Positions 8,322 through 17,819 of a DNA stretch of 64,000 nucleotides are shown here, piece after piece. The stretch spans positions 434,001 through 498,000 of the forward strand of contig NZ_QRDP01000004.1 in assembly GCF_003385775.1 (NCBI RefSeq), written 5' to 3'. This DNA is from Parasphingopyxis lamellibrachiae. GTDB lineage: Bacteria; Pseudomonadota; Alphaproteobacteria; Sphingomonadales; Sphingomonadaceae. The stretch's first letter is position 1, and each line of letters starts with the position of its first letter. Position numbers and translations under genes: made by a program. Under the pieces are notes generated by a model that worked only from the letters and a program-made list of their open reading frames with translations, was not told the DNA's origin and made no database searches.

Positions 8322-8798
8322 TTGGCCGACAAGCGCATTACCCTCGCCGTCATTGCCGGAGCACAAGGCATTGGCGGCGAGGTGCGCCTCAAACTGTTCG
8401 CCGAAAGCCTGGGCAGTTTGAAACGGCACAAGACATTCGAGGTGGGCGGAAAGACGCTCACGCTCAAATCCGTGCGCCAGACCAGCAAGATGCCGGTCGC
8501 CCGCTTCGCTGAAATCACCGATCGCAATGGAGCGGAGGCGTGGCGCGGCGCCAAACTGACGATCCCGCGCGATGCCCTGCCGCCGCTGGAAGAGGGCGAA
8601 TATTACCATATCGACCTGATCGGCTTGCCTTGCGTCACCGAAAATGGCGACCCGGTCGGCGAAGTCATCGCTGTCGAGAATTTCGGTGCGGGCGATATTC
8701 TGGAAATCCGCAAACCGGGCGGTTCGGATTTCATGGTACCGATGAAAGCCGCTACGACATCGGAAACCGAAATTACGCTGGATAGCGACTTTCTCTAA
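8322..8798 (+). CDS. rimM: Ribosome maturation factor RimM
   Basis: 16S processing factor that binds S19 during 30S assembly. The 158-residue protein has the N-terminal beta-barrel domain ([19 protein letters not shown]) and the C-terminal PRC-barrel ([25 protein letters not shown]). The start is a TTG at 8322, three bases after the rpsP stop; no ATG or GTG fits the conserved N-terminus, and the upstream rpsP tail gives little ribosome site, so expression probably depends on translational coupling. The stop overlaps the trmD ATG by one base (TAATG). Confidence 0.95.
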   Translation: MADKRITLAVIAGAQGIGGEVRLKLFAESLGSLKRHKTFEVGGKTLTLKSVRQTSKMPVARFAEITDRNGAEAWRGAKLTIPRDALPPLEEGEYYHIDLIGLPCVTENGDPVGEVIAVENFGAGDILEIRKPGGSDFMVPMKAATTSETEITLDSDFL

Positions 8799-9541
8799 TG
8801 ACCTTCGCCGCCACCATCCTCACTCTCTACCCAGAGATGTTTCCTGGGCCGCTCGGGCATTCTATCGCGGGGCGGGCTGGGGATGAAGGGAAATGGGCGC
8901 TCGAAACCCTGCAAATCCGCGATTTTGCGACCGACAAGCATCATACGGTGGACGATACGCCAGCGGGTGGCGGCGCAGGCATGGTGATGAAGGCCGATGT
9001 GCTGGGCGCTGCGGTTGACGAGGCGCTCAGGCGCCAGCCGGATGCGCCTGTGCTTGCCATGTCTCCGCGCGGAAAACCGCTGACCCAGGCACGCGTGCGG
9101 CAATTGTCCGACGGGCCGGGCGTCACCATCCTCTGCGGCCGGTTCGAGGGTTTCGACGAGCGGATTTTCGAAACCCGGCCGGTCGAAGAAGTCTCGATTG
9201 GCGATTATATTCTGTCCGGCGGCGAAATCGGCGCTTTGGCCCTGTTAGACGCTTGCATCAGACTGCTTCCCGGGGTAATGGGCGCGGCTTCAAGCGGCGA
9301 TGAGGAAAGCTTCGAGCAGGGGCTTCTCGAATATCCGCACTATACCCGGCCTAAAGAATGGGAAGGGCGCACGATCCCTGAAGTGTTGCGATCGGGGGAT
9401 CATGCGAAGATCGCGGCGTGGCGAAAAGCCCAGGCCGAGATCATTACACGGTCACGGCGGCCGGATCTTTGGGAACGCTATACTGGCGCTCCGGATCAGT
9501 CGCCCTCTGGCGCGCAACGCGAAAAGCTAAAGGACGAATGA
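8798..9541 (+). CDS. trmD: tRNA (guanine37-N1)-methyltransferase TrmD
   Basis: SPOUT-family methyltransferase that makes m1G37 in tRNAs and prevents +1 frameshifting. The 247-residue protein is full length and contains the knot and SAM-binding motifs [28 protein letters not shown]-like sequence ([14 protein letters not shown]) and the early [17 protein letters not shown] 8798 overlaps the rimM stop by one base; rplS begins one base after the trmD stop. Standard operon position. Confidence 0.98.
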   Translation: MTFAATILTLYPEMFPGPLGHSIAGRAGDEGKWALETLQIRDFATDKHHTVDDTPAGGGAGMVMKADVLGAAVDEALRRQPDAPVLAMSPRGKPLTQARVRQLSDGPGVTILCGRFEGFDERIFETRPVEEVSIGDYILSGGEIGALALLDACIRLLPGVMGAASSGDEESFEQGLLEYPHYTRPKEWEGRTIPEVLRSGDHAKIAAWRKAQAEIITRSRRPDLWERYTGAPDQSPSGAQREKLKDE

Positions 9542-9542
9542 G

Positions 9543-9962
9543 ATGAATCTCATCGAAACACTCGAGGCGGAAGCCATTGAGAGTATTACGAGCGACAAGA
9601 AACTCCCCGATTTCAAGGCGGGCGATACGCTGCGCGTCGGCGTGAAGGTTGTCGAGGGTGATCGCACCCGTATTCAGAATTACGAAGGCGTGTGCATCGC
9701 GCGCACCAACCGCGGCATGGGATCGAGCTTCACGGTTCGTAAAATCTCGTTCGGCGAAGGCGTTGAGCGCGTATTTCCTCTGTACAGCCCGAATGTCGAC
9801 AGCGTGACCGTGCTCAAGCGCGGTATCGTCCGTCGTGCCAAGCTCTACTATCTGCGCGGCCTCACCGGCAAGCGCGCGCGTATTGCCGAGAAGCGCGACG
9901 ATCGCGAGAAAAACACGATTAAGGCAGAAAAACAGGAAGCCGCAGAGGCTGCCGAGAGCTGA
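9543..9962 (+). CDS. rplS: 50S ribosomal protein L19
   Basis: Large-subunit protein at the 30S-50S interface. The conserved core includes [44 protein letters not shown] and [11 protein letters not shown]. The protein has 139 residues with a modest charged C-terminal tail ([18 protein letters not shown]). Last gene of the rpsP operon, followed by a strong intrinsic terminator. Confidence 0.98.
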   Translation: MNLIETLEAEAIESITSDKKLPDFKAGDTLRVGVKVVEGDRTRIQNYEGVCIARTNRGMGSSFTVRKISFGEGVERVFPLYSPNVDSVTVLKRGIVRRAKLYYLRGLTGKRARIAEKRDDREKNTIKAEKQEAAEAAES

Positions 9963-9997
9963 GTTTTGCGATAGAGCAAATTCCAACAAAGCGAAGG

Positions 9998-10028
9998 CGG
10001 CCGGAACCCACGGGTTACCGGCCGTTTT
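9998..10028 (+). terminator. Intrinsic terminator of the rpsP-rplS operon
   Basis: CGGCCGG-AACCC (9998-10009) pairs with GGGTT-A-CCGGCCG (10012-10024) around a 2-base loop, followed by TTTTCTT. Thirty-six bases after the rplS stop and well before asd, which implies that asd has its own promoter between 10029 and 10053 or overlapping the stem. Confidence 0.85.
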
Positions 10029-10053
10029 CTTATAATGAAGAAGGTGTGGCAAT

Positions 10054-11082
10054 ATGGGGTATCGGGTTGCGGTTGTTGGAGCGACAGGGAATGTCGGGCG
10101 TGAAATGCTCGCCTGCCTTGCTGAACGGGAATTTCCTGCCGATGAGGTTGCAGCGGTTGCATCCTCGCGTTCACAGGGCATGGAAGTGGAATTCGGCGAA
10201 ACGGGTCGGATGCTCAAATGCCAGAACATCGAACATTTCGATTTTGCAGGCTGGGACATGGCCCTTTTTGCCGCCGGTTCCGGACCGGCCAAGGAATATG
10301 CGCCCAAAGCCGCCGCAGCGGGCTGCACAGTAATCGACAACAGCTCACTGTATCGCATGGATCCCGATGTGCCGCTCATCGTTCCCGAGGTTAACCCGGA
10401 AGCGATCGACGGCTATCTGGCGAAGAATATCATCGCCAACCCGAACTGCTCGACCGCCCAGATGGTCGTCGCACTGAAGCCGCTCCACGATGCTGCTACG
10501 ATCAAGCGCGTCGTTGTTTCGACCTATCAGTCGGTATCCGGTGCGGGCAAAGAGGGTATGGACGAACTGTTCACCCAGTCGCGCGACATTTTCGTGGGCG
10601 ATCAGGCAGATGCCAAGAAATTCACTAAGCAGATCGCGTTCAACGTGATTCCGCATATCGATGTGTTCCTCGACGACGGCTCGACCAAGGAAGAATGGAA
10701 AATGGTCGTCGAGACGAAGAAGATCCTCGATCCCAAGATCAAACTGACGGCGACCTGCGTTCGGGTTCCTGTTTTCGTCGGTCATTCCGAAGCGATCAAT
10801 ATCGAGTTCGAGAATGAGATTTCCGCGGAAGAAGCACAGAATATACTGCGCGAGGCGCCGGGTATTATGCTCGTCGATAAGCGCGAGGATGGCGGCTATG
10901 TGACGCCGGTTGAATGCGTCGGCGATGGCGCGACTTTTATCAGCCGCGTTCGCGAAGATCCGACCGTCGATAACGGCATCGTGCTTTGGTGCGTATCCGA
11001 CAATCTTCGCAAGGGCGCCGCCCTCAATGCCGTGCAGATTGCAGAGCTGCTGGGCCGCCGGCATCTGAAAAAGGCTGCATAG
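10054..11082 (+). CDS. asd: Aspartate-semialdehyde dehydrogenase
   Basis: NADPH-dependent reduction of aspartyl phosphate to aspartate semialdehyde, the branch point to lysine/DAP, threonine and methionine. The 342-residue protein has the N-terminal dinucleotide fold VAVVGATGNVGREML, the catalytic Cys in NPNCSTAQMV, and the GAGKEGMDEL and HSEAINIEFE regions. An AAGAAGG site precedes ATG 10054. Its stop abuts the stop of the convergent efflux gene with no spacing. The window also encodes dapF on the same pathway, though not adjacent. Confidence 0.97.
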   Translation: MGYRVAVVGATGNVGREMLACLAEREFPADEVAAVASSRSQGMEVEFGETGRMLKCQNIEHFDFAGWDMALFAAGSGPAKEYAPKAAAAGCTVIDNSSLYRMDPDVPLIVPEVNPEAIDGYLAKNIIANPNCSTAQMVVALKPLHDAATIKRVVVSTYQSVSGAGKEGMDELFTQSRDIFVGDQADAKKFTKQIAFNVIPHIDVFLDDGSTKEEWKMVVETKKILDPKIKLTATCVRVPVFVGHSEAINIEFENEISAEEAQNILREAPGIMLVDKREDGGYVTPVECVGDGATFISRVREDPTVDNGIVLWCVSDNLRKGAALNAVQIAELLGRRHLKKAA

Positions 11083-12657
11083 CTATTCGGCGGAATGCGG
11101 TTTGGCGTTCGGCGGCGTTTCGCCCTCGACGCTGGCCGTGCCCGTTACAGGCAGTTTTTTGAGCAGCATCGAAGCCGGAACGGCAATGATGCAGCCCCAC
11201 ATGATCAGCCAGAAATTGTTGATGTAACCGATCATCAGTGCCTGCCGGCTGATTTCATTGTCGAGCAGCGCAGCGACCTGATCGGCTGGCAGGTTCAACC
11301 GTTCCAGCCCGAGCGAGGGCACGGTCGAGGGCGTGATATGTTCGCCAAGATCGGCATGGCTGATCTGCAGGTTGCGCGCGACATTGCTGGCGGTGATCGA
11401 AATGCCGATCGATGCGCCGACATTGCGCAGCAGGTTCATCAGCGCAGCTCCCTCCGGCCGCAGGCTGACGGGCAGTGTGGCAAAGGCGATGACGTTGAGC
11501 GGCACGAAGATGAAGCCGATGCCGAGGCCCTGAATTATGCCCACGGTTATGATCGGGCCGGAATCCATGCCGATCATCCAGTGGGTCATCATGTAGCAGG
11601 ACCAGGCTGTGATGGCCCATCCGACGGCCAGAATGATCCGCGCATCCATCATGTTCATCAGGCGCGCGGCGATCCCCATGGCGACAATTACACCAAGCCC
11701 GCGCGGTGCGAGCAGATAGCCGGCAGTGATCACCGGATAACCGAGTACGCCCTGTAGCAACGGTGCGATCAGTGCGATGATCGCGAAGACGACGACGCCG
11801 ACAAAGGCAACGAAAATTATCGAGCCGACAAGATTGCGGTCGGTGAAAATGGCGGGTGTGAGCAGCGTGTTCTTGCCGGTCAGCATATGCACGATGAAAA
11901 CCCAGAAGCCGATGATGATGCAGCCGATGCCGATCCATATCGACGTGCTGTCGAGCCAGTCGAGCTGTTGACCCCGGTCGAGGACTAGCTGCAGCGATGC
12001 AAGCCCCAGTGCGAACATGGAGAATCCGAACAGGTCAAAGCCCCGCTTGTCTATGGGGCGGCTCGGCAGCAGGAACCAGAGCATAGCGAGAATAAGAAAA
12101 CCGAGCGGCAGGTTGACGTAGAATACCCAGCGCCAGTTATAATATTCGGTGATATAGCCACCGATCAGCGGACCGAGGATCGGCCCCATCACCGCGCCCA
12201 GGCTCCAGATTGCCATCGCTTGCCCATGTTTGTGGGTTGGGTTGATGTCGAGCATCGCGGTTTGCGAAATCGGCCCGATAAACGCCGCTGCGATACCCTG
12301 CATGATGCGAAAGGTGACCATTTGCTCAAGGCTGGTTGCAGCGCCGCACAGCATCGATGTGACGATGAAGAAGGCGACCGACCAGAGGAACAGGTTGCGT
12401 GATCCAACACGGTCGGCAAGCCAGCCGGTAATCGGGATCGCAACGGCGGTAGCGACGATATAGCTAGTCAGAACCCAGGCGATTGTGTCGATCGTCGCCC
12501 CCAGGCTGGCCTGCATATGCGGGAGGGCGACATTGGCGATCGTTGTGTCGAGGATCTGCATCATCATCGCCATCATGATGGCGAAGGTCAGCAGCCCTTT
12601 GTAGCGAACCGGGAGAAGTGCATCGCCGTCTGGCGTAGCGGGACTAGCGCTCGCCAT
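11083..12657 (-). CDS. DHA2-family MFS multidrug efflux transporter (EmrB-like)
   Basis: Proton-driven drug exporter of 524 residues with about 14 predicted membrane segments. Signatures seen: MQILDTTIANVALPHMQ in helix 1 (the D-x-T-I-x-N-V-A-L-P motif C-like signature of DHA2), LADRVGSRN (motif A), and the NLPLGFL region. It follows the membrane fusion gene and overlaps its end by 14 bases; ATG 12657 is preferred over a GTG at 12681. EmrAB pairs need an outer membrane channel, which is not encoded here. Substrate cannot be read from sequence. Confidence 0.9.
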   Translation of the reverse strand: MASASPATPDGDALLPVRYKGLLTFAIMMAMMMQILDTTIANVALPHMQASLGATIDTIAWVLTSYIVATAVAIPITGWLADRVGSRNLFLWSVAFFIVTSMLCGAATSLEQMVTFRIMQGIAAAFIGPISQTAMLDINPTHKHGQAMAIWSLGAVMGPILGPLIGGYITEYYNWRWVFYVNLPLGFLILAMLWFLLPSRPIDKRGFDLFGFSMFALGLASLQLVLDRGQQLDWLDSTSIWIGIGCIIIGFWVFIVHMLTGKNTLLTPAIFTDRNLVGSIIFVAFVGVVVFAIIALIAPLLQGVLGYPVITAGYLLAPRGLGVIVAMGIAARLMNMMDARIILAVGWAITAWSCYMMTHWMIGMDSGPIITVGIIQGLGIGFIFVPLNVIAFATLPVSLRPEGAALMNLLRNVGASIGISITASNVARNLQISHADLGEHITPSTVPSLGLERLNLPADQVAALLDNEISRQALMIGYINNFWLIMWGCIIAVPASMLLKKLPVTGTASVEGETPPNAKPHSAE

Positions 12658-13726
12658 CGTTGCGGATATCGACGCGCACATCGGCGCTCAGGCCGGTAAT
12701 CATCTGCCGCGATGGTGTGCCTTCGATTTCGATGCGCACCGGAACCCTCTGCGTTACCTTGACCCAGTTTCCGGTCGCGTTCTGCGGCGGGAGGATCGAG
12801 AATTCGGCGCCGGTTCCCGCACCGATGCTGCCGACGCGCCCCTGAACGATGAGGTCGGGATAGGCATCAAAGGTAATGCGCGCGGGCTGGCCGACCCGCA
12901 TTCGGTCCAGGTCGGTTTCCTTGAAATTGGCCTCGATCCAGGTTTCGTTGCGGGCGACGATAGTCACCACCGTCCCCCCCGCACTCGCCATCTGGCCAAT
13001 CTGCAATCGGTCGACTTCGCTGATTGTGCCGCTGACGGGCGCCCGGACAACGGTACGCTCGAGGTTCAGTTGCGCTTCCTCTCGCCGTGCACGGGCGGCG
13101 GCGATCGCCGGATACTCGGAACGCGCGCGGCGGCTGCTGGCACCGCCCACGGCGGCGCGGGCGTCCTGCTGCGCGGCGCGGGCCGCGTTCAGCCGTGCCC
13201 GGGCTTCGGACAGCTGGTTTTCGAAAGATTCGACCCGCGCGCGGGTGTTGAAGCCGCGCTCCATCAATTCGCGTTCGCGCGCCAGGTTGCGCCGGGCATA
13301 TTCGACATTGGCCTGGGCCGTGGAAATATCGACGCCGCTGGTCGAGACGGCTGTTTCCGCGCGGTCGAGCGCCAGTTGGGCATCGCTGATATCGGCTTCG
13401 GCCTGCTGGACGGCAATGCGATAGGGTTCGGGGTCGATGCGAAACAAAATGTCTCCAGCCTCGACTTGCTGGTTTTGCTCGACCATCACGGCGACGATAC
13501 GGCCGCTCACTTCCGGGCTGATCTCGATAATATCCTGCTGCACATAGGCATTGTCGGTCGACACATAGCGACCCGATGTGACGTACCAATAGACGCCGAA
13601 ACCGATCACGATCAGCGGGACGACCAGCATCAACACCGCGCGCATGGCGGAGCGTTTGCGTGCCGGCTCTTCGGTTTCCGTCCCGGTTGCGGACTCGGAA
13701 ACTACGGTGTGCCCTTGATCAGCCAA
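12644..13726 (-). CDS. HlyD/EmrA-family membrane fusion protein
   Basis: Periplasmic adaptor of 360 residues. One N-terminal membrane helix (about 27-48, MRAVLMLVVPLIVIGFGVYW) is followed by the TDNAYVQQDI signature of EmrA-type adaptors, a lipoyl half, a long alpha-helical coiled-coil hairpin rich in Ala/Arg/Glu (about 95-210), the second lipoyl half (RAPVSGTISEV) and a beta-barrel (IEANFKETDL). It overlaps the transporter gene downstream. The 182-base region to 13908 separates it from the divergent isomerase gene and must hold both promoters; I see no convincing regulator site there. Confidence 0.9.
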   Translation of the reverse strand: MADQGHTVVSESATGTETEEPARKRSAMRAVLMLVVPLIVIGFGVYWYVTSGRYVSTDNAYVQQDIIEISPEVSGRIVAVMVEQNQQVEAGDILFRIDPEPYRIAVQQAEADISDAQLALDRAETAVSTSGVDISTAQANVEYARRNLARERELMERGFNTRARVESFENQLSEARARLNAARAAQQDARAAVGGASSRRARSEYPAIAAARARREEAQLNLERTVVRAPVSGTISEVDRLQIGQMASAGGTVVTIVARNETWIEANFKETDLDRMRVGQPARITFDAYPDLIVQGRVGSIGAGTGAEFSILPPQNATGNWVKVTQRVPVRIEIEGTPSRQMITGLSADVRVDIRNDGER

Positions 13727-13908
13727 TGAACAGCAACTCCCCTCAAGCGAAACCAGATTCGCACAGTGGAATCGTCTTGGCGAGCCAGTTTTGAAAAAAG
13801 ACGGGAAAAGTGAGTCTTTTGAGTCACAGTGGTTCTGTTATGGTTTTCGGATTATCAGCTGGTTAATGCCCGGCGCTCGTTCGGGGCCTGTTTTGGAGAA
13901 ATGCCGAT

Positions 13909-14556
13909 ATGACCCTGCATGCCGATCTCTATTGGTCTTTTCGCAGCCCCTACAGCTATCTCGCGACAAGCAGGTATCGGAAGATGACCGAGCGTTACGA
14001 TCTCGAGATCGCGCTGAAGCCGGTTTATCCGCTGGCGATCCGGGAGCCCGATTTCTTCGAACGCAATCATCCCAACTGGCTGGGCTATACCTTTCGGGAT
14101 ATCATGCGGCTGAGCGAATATCTCGACATTCCGATGAAGCCGCCAAAGCCCGATCCGATCGTCCAGGATATCGCGACACGCAAAATCTCAGACGACCAGC
14201 CCTATGTGTACCGCCTGCTGCGCTGCGGTCAGGCGGCGGCCCGGTGCGGCAGGGGCTTCGCCTTTGCCGATGAGGTCTCCCAGCTTATCTGGGGCGGCAC
14301 CGAGGGATGGGACGAGGGCGACCATCTGGCGCAGGCGGCCGAGCGAGCAGGGCTGGATCTTGCCGAACTGGATGCGGAAGCCGTGCGCGATGCCGAAGCG
14401 CTGGATGCCGAGCTCGCGGCAAATCAGGATGCCCTGGAAGCGGCAGGGCATTGGGGCGTTCCCACCCTGGTGTTCGAAGGTGAGCCTTTCTTCGGGCAGG
14501 ATCGGATCGATGTTGCGCTGTGGCGGATGAAGCAGAAGGGGCTGGAAGAACGGTGA
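13909..14556 (+). CDS. DsbA-fold GST-kappa / 2-hydroxychromene-2-carboxylate isomerase family protein
   Basis: Thioredoxin-fold protein of 215 residues. The N-terminus DLYWSFRSPYSYLA matches the HCCA isomerase / GST kappa family, where the first Ser after the strand activates glutathione. The C-terminal segment GVPTLVFEGEPFFGQDRID is the cis-proline strand that closes the active site. Family members isomerise hydroxychromene carboxylates in naphthalene-type degradation or act as glutathione transferases; no other aromatic degradation genes lie here, so the substrate is unknown. A GGAG site sits about ten bases before ATG 13909. It overlaps the next gene (GTGA). Confidence 0.85.
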   Translation: MTLHADLYWSFRSPYSYLATSRYRKMTERYDLEIALKPVYPLAIREPDFFERNHPNWLGYTFRDIMRLSEYLDIPMKPPKPDPIVQDIATRKISDDQPYVYRLLRCGQAAARCGRGFAFADEVSQLIWGGTEGWDEGDHLAQAAERAGLDLAELDAEAVRDAEALDAELAANQDALEAAGHWGVPTLVFEGEPFFGQDRIDVALWRMKQKGLEER

Positions 14557-15008
14557 GCATGGAAGGCGGATGTCTGTGCGGTGCGGTGCGCTATCGCATC
14601 GAAGAAGATGCGCCGCCCTGCTACGCATGCCATTGCACCGATTGTCAGACGCATAGCGGCAGCGCCTTTGCCTTGCAGATGCCCGTCTTCGCATCGAAAT
14701 TTTCGATCGAGGGGGAGGTGCTGAAAGCGGACAGCGACCTGCCGAGCGGGCAAACCAGCACCATTCATGCCTGCGCAAAATGTCTTGTCAGGCTGTACGC
14801 CGCAGTCAGCAACCGGCCCGGGCTGTTCACAGTAAGGGCGGGCACGCTTGATGACAGCGATCGCCTGTCGCCCGTCGCCCATATCTGGGTACGGTCGAAA
14901 CAGGAATGGGTGGTGCTGCCACAGGACTCCCGGATGTTTGAGGAAATGCCGAGCGAGGCAGACTGGTTCGAGATTTTGGATACGGCAAACCGACTTCAGG
15001 CAGGATGA
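14553..15008 (+). CDS. GFA (Gfa/CENP-V) family zinc protein
   Basis: Small zinc-binding protein of 151 residues. The pattern GGCLCGAVRY, CHCTDCQ and CAKC gives the cysteines of the Gfa/CENP-V fold. The family is often annotated as glutathione-dependent formaldehyde-activating enzyme, but most members have unknown roles. The start may be GTG 14553, which overlaps the preceding stop (GTGA), or ATG 14559; a GGAAGAA site favours the first. Coupling with a glutathione-type isomerase suggests a glutathione-linked reaction, which is inference. Confidence 0.8.
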   Translation: MSMEGGCLCGAVRYRIEEDAPPCYACHCTDCQTHSGSAFALQMPVFASKFSIEGEVLKADSDLPSGQTSTIHACAKCLVRLYAAVSNRPGLFTVRAGTLDDSDRLSPVAHIWVRSKQEWVVLPQDSRMFEEMPSEADWFEILDTANRLQAG

Positions 15009-15044
15009 GCGCTTCCTTTGCAGATTAAATGACAGGCAAAATCG

Positions 15045-15815
15045 ATGAATTCTCTGAATGATCTAGCGATCCACATGTTTGACGGCGCGGATGGCGAACA
15101 GCTTGCCTGGCGGGAGATGGGCGAGGGCAGGCCCATTGTCCTGCTCCACGGCTTCATCTCGAATGCCGTCACCAACTGGATCAAATTCGGTCATGCGGCG
15201 AAAATCGCCGCGCTCGGCTATCGTGTCATCATGCCGGATCTTCGCGCCCATGGGGATAGCGCGAAACCGCACGATCCAGACGCCTATCCCGAAGATATCC
15301 TTGCGCGCGACGGGTTGGCGCTGATCGATCATCTCGGGCTCACCGATTATGATCTGGGTGGTTATTCGCTCGGCGCGCGCACCGTCGTTCGAATGCATGT
15401 GCTGGGTGCGAGGCCGCAACGGCTGATCATTGCCGGGATGGGCCTGTCCGGGCTCACCAGCCTGGCATCGCGGGCCGATCATTTCCGGCATATCCTGACC
15501 AATCTCGGCAACCATCCCAAACACTCACCCGCATGGATGGCCGAGGCTTTCCTCAAAACCACCGGGGGGGATCCCGAAGCGCTGTTGCTGATCCTCAACG
15601 TTTTCACCAACACGCCCGAAGACGCGCTCGGCGCCATTACGGTGCCAGCTCTCATCCTTGCTGGCGACGAGGATGAGGACAATGGCAGTCATGCCGATCT
15701 GGCGGCGATAATCCCGAACGCCGATCACATCGAAGTACCGGGCGGCCATATGAGTTGTATCGTCAAGCCCGAGTTCGGCGAGGCGATTGCGGATTGGCTG
15801 GGCAAACCCGCCTGA
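15045..15815 (+). CDS. Alpha/beta-fold hydrolase
   Basis: Esterase or hydrolase of 256 residues with the alpha/beta core. Seen: oxyanion segment VLLHGF, nucleophile elbow GYSLGAR with Ser at about 108, acid in ALILAGDEDED, and catalytic His in VPGGHMSC. No signal peptide, so cytoplasmic. It follows the GFA gene after 36 bases and probably shares its transcript. No strong ribosome site precedes ATG 15045; an internal ATG at 15075 would still keep the fold. Substrate unknown. Confidence 0.88.
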   Translation: MNSLNDLAIHMFDGADGEQLAWREMGEGRPIVLLHGFISNAVTNWIKFGHAAKIAALGYRVIMPDLRAHGDSAKPHDPDAYPEDILARDGLALIDHLGLTDYDLGGYSLGARTVVRMHVLGARPQRLIIAGMGLSGLTSLASRADHFRHILTNLGNHPKHSPAWMAEAFLKTTGGDPEALLLILNVFTNTPEDALGAITVPALILAGDEDEDNGSHADLAAIIPNADHIEVPGGHMSCIVKPEFGEAIADWLGKPA

Positions 15816-15897
15816 GCTTTCGATGAACGGCCCTTGACCATTGATGATCCAATTGGTCAAACATCTCCAACGTAACTGAATGTTGGGGACATATCAC

Positions 15898-17742
15898 ATG
15901 AAAATCTTTGCAAAATTCGGCGCATCGGCGCTGGCGCTCGGAACCGTCCTTGCCGCCGCTCCGGCGCTTGCCGATCATCACGAAACCGCCGAAGCGGAAC
16001 GCACACCGGAAGCGGCGCGCTCTTTTCTCGATGAGTCGATGGCAGAGATGCGCGATCTTTTCACCATTTCATCGCGCGCAGCCTGGGTCAACTCCACTTA
16101 TCTCAATCAGGATACCGACGCGCTAAACACATATTTCGGTACGCTGGTTACGCAGATGCTGGTTCGCCTCGCCAATGAGTCCGCGCAATATGCTGATGTC
16201 GAAGGTCTCGACTATGACACCAACCGGCAGCTCGATCAGCTGCGTTCGGGCATCGGCCTGCCGGCGCCCACCCGCGATGGCGCGGCGGCCGAATTGAACG
16301 CGATAGCGACCGCGCTCAGCACTGCCTATTCAACCGGTACGGCGACGATGAACGGCGAAACGATCAACGGCAATGAAGCCGAGGCACGTATGGGAACCGT
16401 GCGCGATCCGGCGCTGCTCGCCGAAATGTGGACGACGTGGCATTCAAACGGGGCCGCCATGCGCGACAATTATTCGCGCATTGTCACCATTGCCAATGAA
16501 GGCGCGACCGAGCTCGGCTACGACAATGTCGGTGATCTGTGGCGTTCCGGCTATGATATGACGCCGGACGAGTTTGCCGCGATGACGGAACGACTCTGGA
16601 CTGAGACGCGCCCGCTTTACGAGCAGCTTCATTGTTATGTGCGGGCCGAGCTCAACGAGGAATATGGTAGCGAAGTTCAGCCTGAAACCGGCCCGATCCG
16701 CGCCGATCTTCTCGGCAATATGTGGGCACAGGAATGGGGCAATATCTACGATATCGTCGCGCCCGAAGGCGCTGGCGATGTCGGCTATGATCTTACCGAG
16801 CTGCTGGTCAACGCCGAATATACGCCGGAGCGTATCGTGCGCACGGGTGAGGCTTTCTTCAGCTCGCTGGGCTTCGACGCGCTGCCCGAGACCTTCTGGA
16901 CCCGTTCGCAGATTACCGAGCCGCGCGACCGCAATGTCGTGTGCCATGCCAGCGCCTGGAACGTCGACAGTGTCGATGACCTGCGGATCAAGATGTGTAC
17001 GCGGGTGAATGCGGACGATTTCACCACCGTCCATCACGAGCTGGGCCATAACTATTATCAACGCGCCTATAATCAGCAGCCGCTGATCTATCAGAACAGT
17101 GCCAATGACGGGTTCCACGAAGCGATCGGCGATATGATCGCACTTTCCATCACCCCTGAATATCTGGTGCAGCTCGGCTTGCTCGACGAAGCCAATGTGC
17201 CGGGTGCGGATCGTGACACCGGGCTCCTGTTGCGTCAGGCTATGGACAAGGTCGCCTTCCTTCCGTTCGGCTTGCTGATCGACCGGTGGCGCTGGGGTGT
17301 CTATGACGGCTCAATTACGCCGGACAATTACAACGCCGCCTGGAACGAGATGCGCCTCAACTATCAGGGCATCACCCCGCCGGTAGAGCGGACCGAGGCG
17401 GATTTCGACCCAGGCACGAAATATCATGTGCCGAACAATGTGTCCTACACACGCTACTTCCTCGCGCGGATTCTGCAGTTCCAGTTCTACCAGGCCGCGT
17501 GCGAGCAGGCTGGCTGGGAAGGTCCGCTCCATCGATGCTCGTTCTACGGCAATGAGGAGGTCGGCGCGCGCCTGAATGCGATGCTTGAAATGGGATCTTC
17601 GCGGCCCTGGCCCGAAGCACTGGAAGCCTTTACGGGCACCCGTGAAATGTCGGCCGAGCCGATGCTTGCCTATTTCCGGCCTCTCCAGACCTGGCTCGAA
17701 GAGCAGAATGAAGGCCGGGAATGCGGCTGGTCCGTCGAATAG
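15898..17742 (+). CDS. Secreted M2-family (ACE-like) peptidyl-dipeptidase
   Basis: Zinc dipeptidyl carboxypeptidase related to angiotensin-converting enzyme, 614 residues. An N-terminal signal peptide (KIFAKFGASALALG, ending LAAAPALA) sends it to the periplasm or beyond. The zinc site is HELGH in TVHHELGHNYY with the downstream Glu in FHEAIGD. The fold is nearly all helical, as in ACE. ATG 15898 with GGGGAC upstream is preferred over ATG 15880. Bacterial M2 enzymes are common in sphingomonads and Xanthomonas, probably for peptide scavenging. It stands alone and is followed by a terminator. Confidence 0.92.
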   Translation: MKIFAKFGASALALGTVLAAAPALADHHETAEAERTPEAARSFLDESMAEMRDLFTISSRAAWVNSTYLNQDTDALNTYFGTLVTQMLVRLANESAQYADVEGLDYDTNRQLDQLRSGIGLPAPTRDGAAAELNAIATALSTAYSTGTATMNGETINGNEAEARMGTVRDPALLAEMWTTWHSNGAAMRDNYSRIVTIANEGATELGYDNVGDLWRSGYDMTPDEFAAMTERLWTETRPLYEQLHCYVRAELNEEYGSEVQPETGPIRADLLGNMWAQEWGNIYDIVAPEGAGDVGYDLTELLVNAEYTPERIVRTGEAFFSSLGFDALPETFWTRSQITEPRDRNVVCHASAWNVDSVDDLRIKMCTRVNADDFTTVHHELGHNYYQRAYNQQPLIYQNSANDGFHEAIGDMIALSITPEYLVQLGLLDEANVPGADRDTGLLLRQAMDKVAFLPFGLLIDRWRWGVYDGSITPDNYNAAWNEMRLNYQGITPPVERTEADFDPGTKYHVPNNVSYTRYFLARILQFQFYQAACEQAGWEGPLHRCSFYGNEEVGARLNAMLEMGSSRPWPEALEAFTGTREMSAEPMLAYFRPLQTWLEEQNEGRECGWSVE

Positions 17743-17764
17743 GCGGTAGCCGGCTCCAAACATA

Positions 17765-17800
17765 AAAGGGGGCGGTCGCCATCTGGCGACCGTCCCCTTT
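17765..17800. terminator. Bidirectional intrinsic terminator
   Basis: AAAGGGG-G-CGGTCGCC (17765-17780) pairs with GGCGACCG-T-CCCCTTT (17785-17800) around a 4-base loop. A-run on one side and T-run on the other let it serve both the M2 peptidase gene and the convergent small-protein gene. Confidence 0.88.
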
Positions 17801-17819
17801 ATTGCTGTGTATCGACGGA

